A stretch of 64,000 nucleotides of DNA from Tillus elongatus (taxonomy: Eukaryota; Arthropoda; Insecta; Coleoptera; Cleridae), in NCBI GenBank assembly GCA_964006375.1, contig OZ023263.1, forward strand, positions 138,960,173 through 139,024,172. The letters run 5' to 3'. Shown here piece after piece: positions 44,966-55,624 of the stretch. Below the pieces are notes generated by a model. It ran no database searches, was not told where the DNA came from, and saw only the letters and a list, made by a program, of their open reading frames with translations. How positions within the stretch are numbered: the first letter of the stretch is position 1; each line of letters begins with the position of its first letter. The translations under genes were made by a program, and so were the position numbers.

Positions 44966-46329
44966 AAGCCTAATTGGTATAGTTGCAGCATGGTAAAATA
45001 GGGAGACTCCGTTTGATTTTTCATACGAAATACCCTCGCTTTTATATGATTCCGACACCCCTTCCAACTGTGAGGGTCGCCAACGCCGGTTGATTAGGGC
45101 GAGAGTCCCGTGTTCCTAATCGAGCATATGTAATACAAGACGACATTAGGCTTATATTTCCGTGCATTTGCATGTTCGCGCTAATATTAAGTTTCCCTAT
45201 TGACTCTACATTCTCATAAGGTTAGCTTCACAACAATTACATAATATTCTAACAACTTATAAATTTACACAGAAAATTACTTCATGTCCTACAAGGGTAC
45301 TTATTCTCATTACTAATTACAATATTCTACATAATCAACACCAGACAACTAGGGCATCAGGGAAAAGTTTAATTTATCTGTTAAAATACATTTACAAAAC
45401 ATATTGTCTAATATTTATTTCATGAAGCACAGTATCAGTGACAATTTCAATTTGTCTGTTAAAATATATTTACAAATATAGTCGCTACTATTTATTTCAT
45501 GAAGCATTTCCACCTGTCCTATTATTAAATAAGTTTTCTTTATAGACTGCATGAAGCAAGGAATAATTAGACCTATACAATTTCTCCACCCGGCCGGATA
45601 CTACAAAAAAATACCACGTCTTGTCGTTAACCATAATATTATATTTTTCTTTTAATTAAATGACACAAGTATAACTTTGATTCCTTGCATGAACAAGTAT
45701 ATACGAACAAACATAATACATTGATTTTTGATTCAATGACTGACGCCTAACTATTAATTACTTGTATGAATAAACATAATGCATTAATTTTTATCTAGTA
45801 CTAGTAAAGCTGATTTTGTCATCGAAACGATTGTCAGCCAAAGAACTGTATGGTGATGAATCGAGTTCTCGAAATTGTACTTATCAGTGTTCACCACAGG
45901 TTCTAACCCTCAACAAATTACAGTAAGAGCATTTGTTAGTATATAATATTCTGCCTAGTCGTTTCTAAAGTTACATGTGCGTGTGTACCTTTCTACCTGT
46001 AAATTACATGCTAAATATTACCCCTAAACAACAGAGTTTGTGTTTAAAATCAACAGTTCCCTCTGTAAATTACGTAACTAAAGCGATGCATGGGTTTCAT
46101 ATTGCGACAGGGTGTACGTTCGTACATTACTTATTTGCAGTATTCAGTATGTTATGACTTTACTGGCTATTTGTGCAATTATTTTCTATGCATTCTAAAT
46201 GAGACACAAATATTCCATGCTAGAGTTTTTCTTATCGCAGATTCCGTCTGCAGGCTATCATGACCCCGTCTAGAGTGATGTTATTTGTCTGTGTCCCCTT
46301 AGACGGTGCATCTAACGGTGATATCTCCT
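44966..46329. other. intronic sequence
   Basis: Nothing recognised apart from short direct repeats near 45366-45530 (TTCATGAAGCA and TCTGTTAAAATA). Confidence 0.4.
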
Positions 46330-46725
46330 TTTATCTATGGCCTGCTTAAATGAAAACAATCTAATAACCTTAAACGAAATGGATTTTTGTTGTCTGCCTC
46401 CCTACACATGGTTATTAAAACAACACTTTTACAATGTATAATCTAGTTCGGCCAGCTTATCTGGCTAAGCTTTTTTTTACAGAAAACAGACACACACACT
46501 GCAATTTTTTCATGTCTTTACAAGCAAATCCGTGAAGCCGACCTCCAATATTAACTACACCGCGACATGATGGAAATGCCACACAAAATATAATTGAAAC
46601 TTATAGGTATTTATTATTTACTTAAATTCTAGCATCGAACCCGTGGATGGAGAAACAATTATACTTATGATAAAATTAGTAAGATTTACCGTATACAGAA
46701 CGTCCAAAAGCTGGGACGTCTCATA
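46330..46725 (+). repeat. direct repeat, left copy (pair with 48015-48420)
   Basis: About 395 bp align with 48015-48420 at high identity: TATGGCCT.CTTAAATG, ACAATCTAATAACCT, TACACATG.TTATTAAAAC, GACATGATGGAAATGCCACA and CGTCCAAAAGCTGGGACG. The copies enclose a gypsy integrase fragment, which suggests LTR-like or duplicated flanks. Confidence 0.85.
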
Positions 46726-47510
46726 GCCTCCCAAATTTTTTTTAACTTGAGAGCCTCCTATCGAGAGTTGAAAAATGTTAATTAGCACAGGGAATATACA
46801 CGCATGTACCTGAAACCACAAGACAATTATGGACATTTTAATAAGCATATTTGTTGCTGTTCTGTTTCTTCCTCTTCCCATCGCCCTTTCTTTTTATTAT
46901 TATTTTTTACTACACTCCGCGACTGGCACAAATGCTACCCCTGACACAGCCGGGTATACATATTAAGTCAGCATGTCGTATAGTTACCTTGTCAGCAGTG
47001 GGATAGCGACGTCCTTTCATACCGGAGTCCCTCTCCTCTCCTGCCAATAACACAACTTACGCACTGCCACGCGACACTATACCATACACACTGTCACCTG
47101 AGGGACCCCTCCTCTGGTGGTTCCTAGCTCGACTCCCCTTGCCTTTCCTCCTTTGCTGTTTCCTCCTCTTCCTTATATTCCGCGACAGGGTTGACTCAAG
47201 ATTCTCCTTCGCTCCACATACTTCTTTACAAAGTTAAATATTTTGTTAAATGCCCCGTCTACCTCCATCTGCACTGCAGAATCACTTAGTCACAGACACA
47301 CCCCCTGTGTTTTCCCCACGTTCCCGCTCATTACTTATGTCCACCCGTTCTATGCTGGACGTTATATTCTCGACAAATCCCTCAAGTTCGGTTTCACTGT
47401 CAGGTCTAAATAGCTCTAACAGTTTCTCTTTAGGTGCACGAGACATCGTTTCGAACTAGACTGATGTAGCTTCACTCTCCTATCATGTTCTTATAGGCCA
47501 GCTGCGTGCC
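46726..47510. other. unassigned interior between direct repeats
   Basis: On the - strand a short frame beginning MSRAPKEKLLELFR (about 47449) runs for about 55 residues. Its family is unknown. No other feature. Confidence 0.3.
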
Positions 47511-47960
47511 CTAGACTCGATATGGAACCAAATTCCTGCTGTTAAAACAACCCTTAAGTGTCCCTGTGTCCGGGGTGGCTATCTCGAATGCATTAGGATG
47601 CACCACCTTAATTACCACATATGGTCCATCATATAGAAGGTTAAATTTGTGAGTCTGTCCAGCGGCGGTACATGAGGGGGTATTTAGTTTCAATAAAACT
47701 AAGTCACCAGTCCTGAACAAATAGGCAGGTCTTCTTTGTTGCTTCTTTCTGGCATTTGCCATTTTATTTAAATGTCTGCGGGCTTGGTCATATATATCCG
47801 GCAGGGACATTTCTACATCAGGTGATACAAGCCTCTCCAGCGCATCGCTCAATGCAAAGCTTTGTCTTACTCCGGTTACAATGTAATTTGGAGGTAGTGC
47901 AGTACTGGTGTACGGGGCACATTTTAGACAATTTTCTATATTCTCAACGTATTGGGTTCA
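47511..47960 (-). pseudogene. Ty3/gypsy integrase C-terminal fragment (second lineage)
   Basis: The - strand frame (start before 47852, with readable sequence up to about 47960) has ALPPNYIVTG, then FRTGDLVLLKLN, KFNLLYDGPYVVIKVVHPNAFEI and SRNLVPYRV. This is the typical SH3-like/GPY end of a gypsy integrase that binds DNA. It differs clearly from the fragment at 41590. The integrase core is absent. Confidence 0.8.
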
Positions 47961-48014
47961 GGCTGAATGATGATTGTGGCAATATGCACGAAATAACCTT
48001 CCTAACTCCTTCAT

Positions 48015-48420
48015 CTCCCTTTATTTATGGCCTACTTAAATGCAAACAATCTAATAACCTAAAACGAAATAGATTTTTTTTGTCACCCTCCCTACACATG
48101 TTTATTAAAACAACACTTTTACAATGTATAATCTAGTTCAGGTAGCTTATCTGACTTTAAGCTTTTTTTTATACAGAAACAAACACACACAAAGCATTTT
48201 TTTTTCATTTCATTACAAGCCAATTCATGAAGCCGACCCCCAATATTAACTACACCGTGACATGATGGAAATGCCACACAAAATAGAATTGCAAATTATA
48301 GGTACTTATTATTTACTTAAATTCTAGCATCGGCACCTGTGGATGGAGAATCAATTATATTTATGATAAAATTAGTAAGATTTACAGTGTACAGCACGTC
48401 CAAAAGCTGGGACGTCTCAA
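48015..48420 (+). repeat. direct repeat, right copy
   Basis: Partner of 46330-46725. Confidence 0.85.
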
Positions 48421-49180
48421 TATTTATGTTGATTTTGTGCATAGATTTTTGTACTAAGTGGGAGGTATTGGAGCAATAAAAAAAAGTAAATTTTGAAAGA
48501 GACAGACCTAGTAAAACTATATGCATTTAGATATTGACCATCCTTAGAAACACATACTGAATTCACTCTCATTAGAGCTCATGAGTGTGATATACTAATG
48601 ACAATCAAAATACATTCAAAGTGATTCGGCTAAGGTAGCCAGTCTCAGAGAATAATGTGAGCTGCATGACAGAGTTCCCATCTTGCACACAGTTCTATGT
48701 ATAACATGTTGTGTTTATTAAAGTTGTTACCTAGTTACACACCGAGATGGCAACTCTGTCATACAGCCCACAAAGACACACCACATTACCTTTGTAAAGT
48801 ATAATTTTGTTCAACTTTTATGTAGTTAGATCTCTATGCTTTATGTTTCTTTAATAATTATTTCTGTTCCTGCTTACCAATAAGTGTTGTATGTATTATT
48901 ATTTCTTCTCTGGATTGTAGATAAAATTTGGAAAAGATTTGCTTACTGACAATCTACAATCTTATGTAAGTGGTAATGTAATCTGTAAGTAGACTGAATA
49001 GACTGAAAAGTAAGCTACAATAATTGCACTATTTATATTCTGCAATTTAAGGTGAATTTGAAGTTGGAATAGTAAACAACTATTCATTCAGTAATAGGTA
49101 CCCATAACATGCCCAAACACAGTATGTATGTTATGTATAATGAAATATCTAATGATGACCCAGGTCATTTAACATTTAAA
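48421..49180. other. intronic sequence
   Basis: AT-rich; no gene recognised. Confidence 0.4.
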
Positions 49181-49392
49181 TATGAGGTCTGATCGAAAAG
49201 TTCTAGGAGTATTTCAATTGCACAGCAACCAAATGGCAGGACTGTTTTACACATAATCTCATGAGTAACCAGCTGTTTGTTGATTGTTGTTATGCCAACT
49301 CATTGTGGAGCTATGGTTGGTTGTTTAAAAGCATTTTTGTGTGTCTGGCGATTTTGTGGTGAGTTACCTCTAAAGAGCAGAGTATCAACTTT

Positions 49393-49741
49393 GCCTTGGT
49401 GGTTTACTGGTTAAGAACTTGAGCCTGTGGACCCAAGGGTTCTGGGCTCGACTCCCAGTAGGGGATCATTTCACTTTTTCAATACAAACTGTAAAATATC
49501 ATCAACCGAAGTTGTGACATTGTGTTTCAGCAAATTGAAGGCCTGCACGTTCTGCCTTTGAGGAGGCGTTAAGTCTTAGATCCCGTGTACCATGTGATTT
49601 TGGGCACGTTAAAGATCTCTACCCTTGTTACATAAAGGCAGGGGTTCGGCTACATTTCTAGGATAGTGAGGTGAAACTGCTCGCTGGCCGTCGGTGATTG
49701 GCCATAGTCGCGGAAATAGACCGACGTAAAAAAATCGTCTT
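49393..49741 (+). repeat. tRNA-derived SINE
   Basis: The head contains A box TGGTTTACTGG and B box-like GGGCTCGACTCCC, spaced as in a tRNA. The body follows: CACTTTTTCAATACAAACTG, GGCACGTTAAAGATCTCTAC, AGTGAGGTGAAACTGCTCGC and CGCGGAAATAGACCGACGT. Two other copies on the - strand lie at 40993-41282 and 42127-42270. It would be transcribed by pol III and mobilised by a LINE. Confidence 0.8.
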
Positions 49742-49754
49742 AAGTTGGGAGATT
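49742..49754. repeat. LINE target-site duplication (left)
   Basis: AAGTTGGGAGATT, repeated exactly at 52895-52907. Confidence 0.85.
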
Positions 49755-49869
49755 TTTTTTTTCCCTCAGGGCTCGTCCGCGGCCTTGCCGCCCCGATAGC
49801 ACCGCAACCCTTGGTTGATTGTGCATACCCTTAGTCTTACTCCACCCATTCTAAGATCACTGTGCCTTG

Positions 49870-50860
49870 AACTAGTCTGCACAGCGATTGGTAGGGTGAA
49901 GTTTTATATTGCTCTGTCTCCGGTCTAGAGTGACCGTAGATCAGTTGTCTTTTCCGGTCCAGAGCTATACACTCACACAAGATGTGCTGGGCTGATTCCT
50001 CCCCCTCGCCGCAGAGTGCATGCGAGGTCCCCTTCGAACCGCCCCATTTTATGCAGGTGTTTCTTGACGGCCATGTGTCCCGTCAAGAGACCTGTTGTGT
50101 TTCTGAGCTGTCCTCTGCTAAGGTTTAGCAGCTCCACAGCTCTCTTTGAACTGGGTCCGTCAATTATTGACTTCCCATGTCTGAGCCCTGGACAGTCCGC
50201 CCAGTACACCTTGTGTTGGTTTCTGACCCAGGACTTAATGGCTCCCCTGGGAGTGCTCTTTGACACGCCCAGAGCCGGTTCTGGTCCCATAAATGGTTCT
50301 GCTGACCCTCTCTTCGCGAGACTGTCAGCTTCTTCACTGCCTTTAACCCCCGAGTGACCCGGCACCCAGATGAGGGTCACCTCATTCTGCCCAGCCAGGT
50401 CGCTCGTCTCGTCTCGGCACTCACTCACCAGCCAGGAATTTACCCGTGGGCTACTTAGTGCCTTAAGGGCTGCCTGGCTGTCTGTGGCTATGAGGATCCG
50501 CTTGTTGGTGTAGCCCCTCCTCTTGTTCTCCCGCACACAGTGCAGGATGGCGTACATCTCGGCCTGAAACACCGTTGCATGAGCTCCGAGGGAAATACTA
50601 TGACTTACCCTCGGTCCTTCCGAGTAAACACCTGCCCCCGTCCCACGCTCCCCGCCAGATCCATCCGTGAACCAGACGAGCGCGTCCCGTGGCATGCCCG
50701 GCGTCTCCTCCCGCCATGCCTCGCGATCAGGAATTTCCACTGTAAAGTTGTTTTCCCTGCACATTCGCGGGCTCGCGAAGTCTGACCTCATTTCAAGCAT
50801 GGGCTCCTTCACGATCTCCTGAATTTTGCAGTGGCCCCTGAAGCCTGGGTTGATCTTCAG
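49870..50860 (-). pseudogene. LINE RNase H domain and zinc-knuckle tail
   Basis: After a frameshift relative to the RT (about 50865), a frame encodes an RNase H with the catalytic residues in place: WFTDGSGG (D), QAEMYAIL (E), IATDSQAAL (D) and HSGVKGSEEADSLA (D). A second frameshift near 50020 moves the C-terminal CCHC tail (ALCGEGEESAQHILCEC) into another frame. The element ORF ends at about 49840. I- and R1-group elements carry RNase H after RT. Confidence 0.82.
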
Positions 50861-50861
50861 T

Positions 50862-52451
50862 CTACCATTGCAGGCTAGTCTGTATAGTCCTAGCCTCTCC
50901 CGTAATAACTAAGTGTAGGGGGGGTAGATCCAGCAACACCTCCATGGCGGCTGTTGGGGTTGAAGACATGGCTCCTGTGATGCCTAGGCAAGCCATCCTT
51001 TGGATCTTGCCTAGTTTTTGTTTGGCACTGGATTGTGTCACCTTAGGCCACCAGACCAGTGCCGCATATGTTAACGATGGTCTGACCACCCTTGTGTACA
51101 GCCAGTGGGCTATACTAGGTCTTAGTCCCCACGTTTTTCCATATAGCCGCCTAGTGACGGCTAAGGTCATGACTGCCTTACGCAGTATTTTTCCAATGTG
51201 ACCATTCCAGGTTAGCTTAGAGTCCAATACGACCCCAAGATATTTTACCTCCCTGGCGATTGGAACGCTCCTACCGTATAGAGTGAGAGTTCTGTGGCTT
51301 TCACACTTCCTCCTCCTCGTAAACGGCACGACGGTTGCTTTCTCGGGGCTCACCCCGAGCCCTTGATCAACCGTGCACCCTTCCACCACTTTCAGTGCAG
51401 TCTGCATACGCTCCCACACTGCCTGTGTGACCTTTCCTCGGACTATGATGACAATGTCGTCCGCATAGCCCTGTACCTCATACCCCCCTCCCGAGAGCCC
51501 CCCCAGCAGGCCGTCCACGACTAGACACCAGAGCAAGGGAGACACAACGCTCCCCTGCGGACACCCCGCCGCGACCCCCGCCAGCAGAGTCCCTCCCGCG
51601 AGTGAGGTGAACACCGCCCTGTCCCTGAGCATGGAACCGATCCACCTGCAGCAGGTCTCCTCTATTCCACGCTCCCGGGCAGCTGCCAGAACCGATCCGA
51701 ACGAGGTGTTGCTAAAGGCCCCCTCTATGTCTAGGAAGGCCCCCAGCGCCACCTCCTTGTTCTCCAGCGTATTCTCCAGTTTCAGCACCAGTTGGTGCAG
51801 TGCTGTTTCTGTTGAGAATCCTGCTCTGTATGCATATTGTCCGCAGTGTAGAGGATATGCTTCCAGTACACCGCCCCTAATGTGCCGGTCGAGCAGTTTT
51901 TCCACTGTTTTCAGCAAGAAGGACATGAGACTTATTGGCCTCAGGGACTTTGTCTGGTCTGTTGGACGCCCAGGTTTAGGAATAAATACAACCCTGGCCA
52001 GTCTCCATGCCCTCGGAATGTACCCCAGAGACAGGCTGGCCCTCATAATGAGGGTAAGCACCGGCGCCAGTATATCTATCCCCTGTTGGAGCATGATGGG
52101 CATTATTCCATCAAATCCCGGCGATTTGTATGGCTTAAAGCTGTTAATGGCCCATCTGATTTTGCTCCAGGTAACCACCTCTTTAGCGACTGTCCAGTCT
52201 ACTCTAGATGCCCGCCTATAAGGCGCCTCTATTTCTGAGTGTTCCCAGTCCGGAGGTGATTGGTTTATTATGTTACAGCCGGGGAAGTGCGTCTGGAGTA
52301 AAATTTCCATAGTTTCCTCCCCCGAGCTTGTAAAGCCTCCCGTGGGTGTTCTAAGGGAGCCTATGTTAGTCTGAGGGCCTTTAGACAGGATCTTGTGTAG
52401 TCGAGCACTCTCGGACGTGTTTTCCACTTCTTCGCAGTGCCTCCTCCACGA
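50862..52451 (-). pseudogene. LINE reverse transcriptase
   Basis: A 521-residue open stretch. It contains KPYKSPGFDGIMP (residues 98-110), FLDIEGAFSN (231-240), GCPQGSVVSPLLW (288-300), catalytic YADD at 321-324, and the thumb. It is in frame with the endonuclease piece upstream but separated from it by one TAG stop at 52449-52451. It also runs out of frame at its 3' end, so the copy is inactive. Confidence 0.85.
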
Positions 52452-52894
52452 CTACTTCTTGGCGTCCCTCAGTCTTTTGTTATAGGTCGATAGGGCCTGT
52501 CTATATTCATCCCATGCTCCCGACCTTTTGGCCGCGTTAAACAGCTTACGAACCTGCGTCCTCCTTTGCCTGAGGTCCTCGTTCCACCACAGGACGTTCC
52601 TGGTGGACACCCTCATTTTCAGGGGGCAGTTGGCGTTATAGGCCGAGGTAATTGCGTCTCGCAATTGGACTGCTGCAATCTCGAGGTCTATTGAATTTTT
52701 TATGGTACTCTTAACCCCCCGCAGTTCCACAGCCAGGTCTGCCCTGTAGGCTTCCCAGTCCGCCTTGCGGGGGTCCCGGTACCATACCGTTTCTCTTTCG
52801 ACTTTGGCGATTTCAAACCGGATGTATCTGTGGTCTGAGCTACTCACTTCCCCAGACACAGCCCAGCTTTTAACAAAGTCACCCAGAAACTGGG
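52452..52894 (-). pseudogene. LINE endonuclease C-terminal part and linker
   Basis: It begins at the truncation point with LGDFVKSWAVSG, followed by SSDHRYIRFEI (the conserved SDH of APE endonucleases) and a basic helical linker with WWNEDLRQRR. It ends at the in-frame TAG before the RT. Codons upstream of 52894 belong to the target site. Confidence 0.82.
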
Positions 52895-52907
52895 AAGTTG
52901 GGAGATT
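52895..52907. repeat. LINE target-site duplication (right)
   Basis: AAGTTGGGAGATT, as at 49742-49754. Confidence 0.85.
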
Positions 52908-53362
52908 ATTCACAGAAACTTTTCAAATGATGCAACCTGCTTACAGGTATGAAATTTTGAGTATCTAGGGTGCCCACGAATAATTTTAAAAGTTCATGGA
53001 AGTCCGGCAATTAGTCAGAGACCACAGTCATTTTGGACAACTGTCAACATCTACTAAGGGTGTCATGTTGCGCGAGTGTATAAACTTGTGCAGCCAAATT
53101 GTTGAATAACTATCTGATGAATGGCTAAAGAGTGGAACACTTCGTTTTGTTTCTGTTTCTTCAAAAATCGCTAAAGCTTAACTAGATACTGAAGACACTT
53201 TTTCTACATGCTTTCAGCAGTGGAAGCTTTTTTGGGAGGAGTGTATGATCAAGCAAGTGACTCCCCTGTACTCACTTTGAAGGGAATGAGGGTGAATGGG
53301 TTATACTGTTTCTCAGTTTATTTATAAAAAAATTGATCTTGAAACTTTATGTCGGACCTCAT

Positions 53363-53987
53363 ACTTGTTTGTAAGTTTTACTTTTTTCTGATTATCATTG
53401 ATAAACAATATATATTTAACATTTGGTTCAATGTAAAGGAAAGAGAATGAAAATGTATGAAGACAATCACACATAAAATGTAAACTATCATATATATCTT
53501 TGACAAGCACTGTACTTGATATTGCAAGTCTCAGTTACAAACTATAAATCCTACTGCTTTACAAATATCCGTTACTTCAAATATCTTAAAATGCCATCTG
53601 TAAAAGGTGCATCTTACTAATTTTGCAGCTAATATAATATATCTTGCCTGCATCATCACTAATCTATTCTCATCTGAAGAAAGCTGACTGCACCTAACAA
53701 CTCATTGCTGACTTCCTGGCTGCTAGCTGCTCAAGTTAATTTTAATTTGATTTTCATGTTAGATTTTTATCCTGAATTTTTCCTCCTGTCCATTCATATG
53801 CTTGTATATAAAAAAGTTAATTAAAACATTAGGTCCTATTATTAAACGACAACAGACACCCATTTAAACATTTGTTAGAATAATTACTACCTATTATCAG
53901 CTTGGAACTTATGAATTACTGATATTCTGATAAAAGTACAGTTTGTATTTTGCCAAATAGGTTAAAAATTATCTGTTTTTGTTTCAG
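53363..53987. other. end of host intron B
   Basis: AT-rich sequence that ends in the polypyrimidine tract and acceptor ctgtttttgtttcag (53973-53987). Confidence 0.7.
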
Positions 53988-55065
53988 TGATCTTTCATCT
54001 CAAGTAGCTGATGAACATGACTATCCAGAACACAAAATTTATAGAAATACAGGAATTAGAACAAGTCTGCTGCAGCGTTTTCGTGCCATGATCTCAGAAC
54101 AACAAAGAAAAGGTAGTAAATATCCACTGCACAAGCAGGGCTCAAAGAGTATGGGTGAGAAGCTAGCTCATCCAGATTATGTAGATCCAAAAAAGTTATT
54201 TATGAACAACTCTCTTAGCTCCAGTAGCTTGACTATAACTGGGGGCTTAGAAGATAGATTATATGATTTTCCAGATGAACCAGAACGCTTAGATATGACA
54301 ATAAATGAGAGCGAAGTACTTACAGAATTTGAGAAACGCCTTCAACAAAGTACAAATGTTTGCAAGAGTGATCAGGTGGAAAGAGATACTGGACAAAGTA
54401 ATTGTAGCAGTTCTAGTCATAGACTAAATGATGAGTCTGATAGCACAATAAAAACAAACACAATTAAGTCTAGTCAAAATTCCGATAGCTACTATGAGAG
54501 ACTTTTAGATGAAAAGTTGGTAGAAGAATATGTTAAAGATACAAGTGGAAAACAAATTCTAAAACAGGATAGTTTTAAAAATAGTAAGTCTGAAGAATTT
54601 ACGTTAACAAGGAAACAAGTCACATATCAAGAGTTGACAAAAGATGTTGCGAAAAGTGATTATGAAGTTTCTAAATCCTTAACTGATACTTCAGTTCATA
54701 TTGTGACGAAAGTAAACTCTCAAAAATCGGAATCCCTTGTTATTGAACAAGAAAATAATTACTTAGAGAGTAAAAATCAACCAAGTCCAACAGTTGCAAA
54801 TAACAAAGCAGTATTAAAAAGACCAACAAAAGTGCCCCCGCCAGTTCCAGTTAAGCCCACACGTTTAATAAATACAAATAATATTAACTTTAATTTTGAC
54901 CAGCATGAAATCAAACCTAGGGACATAGGAAATATCAGTAATCATAATATGTCACATATAAATGCTCAACATATATCAACTTGTAATGAGGCTGTAAATT
55001 CTGTATTAATAAACAGTACAAATTCCAGAAGTTGGGTTAAAGCAATGGTTGATCGGTTTGAATGA
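53988..55065 (+). CDS. PLEKHG1/2/3-like RhoGEF, terminal coding exon
   Basis: It starts after the acceptor tttcag with the single base that completes the codon left by the 23674 exon end (giving Ile), then DLSSQVADEHDYPEH. About 358 residues of mostly disordered, Ser/Asn-rich sequence follow. A conserved-looking segment is YRNTGIRTSLLQRFRAMISEQ near the start. There is a proline motif KVPPPVPVKP (about 54827-54856) that could bind SH3 domains. The C-terminus NSRSWVKAMVDRFE is followed by TGA. No further catalytic domain is present. With the two upstream exons it gives the post-PH tail of the protein, about 650 residues in all. Confidence 0.85.
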
Positions 55066-55624
55066 TATTCAGAGAATTATTAAAATAAGAAAAATCAACA
55101 GTTTTTATTGTGCTATAATTTGGCTGTTATTGTTATGTTTTTGTAAATGTATATTATGACTATATATATATATGTATGAGAATGACCTTTAAAGTTTTTT
55201 TCTACAAAATATAAATGTTTACACTTTACATTTTCAAAATAAAATATATTAGATATATTTTTGATTGTAAATTGTTAAGTACTAGATATTTATGAATATA
55301 GACAATAATTATTTATTATTAAGATGTGCCAAAATGATAATAACATCCCAGTAGTTTTAAAGAATGTTGTCAAAAACTGTGTGGAAATAGTTTTTTAAGA
55401 TAAAAAATAAATGACTGAAGAATTAGATTGTATTTTATTTTTGCTTCTGTTTCCTGAAGTATAATTCTTTTATGTGAAATCTTTTTGTTTATAAATTACT
55501 ATTATTTTGTATTATCATCATTTATCATCATAAATGACAAAAACCAGCTTTCCATTTTGAGTAGGTATCCATTTTTATTGAACTTGCTATTTTTGTTATT
55601 GATGGTATTGTGATTTTATTTTTT
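55066..55624 (+). other. host gene 3' UTR and downstream sequence with poly(A) signals
   Basis: AATAAA occurs at 55238-55243 and 55406-55411. The first is the likelier end of the transcript given the 170-bp UTR. The rest is AT-rich. Confidence 0.6.

Larger units (their letters stand above)
49755..52894 (-). mobile_element. 5'-truncated R1/I-type LINE with 13-bp TSD
   Basis: A 3.14-kb - strand insertion that starts inside the endonuclease domain at 52894 and ends with a poly(A) tail (poly(T) on the + strand at about 49753-49762). It is flanked by AAGTTGGGAGATT on both sides. The 5' half of ORF2 and all of ORF1 are missing. It is GC-richer than the surrounding intron and inserted into the tail of the SINE at 49393-49741. 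Confidence 0.92.
49181..53362 (+). mobile_element. mariner-like element remnant, interrupted by nested insertions
   Basis: The ends are inverted: TATGAGGTCTGATCGAAAAG at 49181 and the complement of TATGAGGTCCGACATAAAG at 53344-53362. Only about 0.7 kb belongs to this element (49181-49392 and about 52908-53362), the rest being a SINE and a LINE. Near 53205 the + strand reads CFQQWKLFWEECM, resembling the C-terminal helix of mariner-type transposases. The transposase is otherwise decayed. Confidence 0.55.

Noticed and set aside
50016..52238. + strand frames of 80-204 residues across the LINE
   Set aside because: They lie antisense to recognisable RT and RNase H coding sequence; high GC leaves the opposite strand open by chance.
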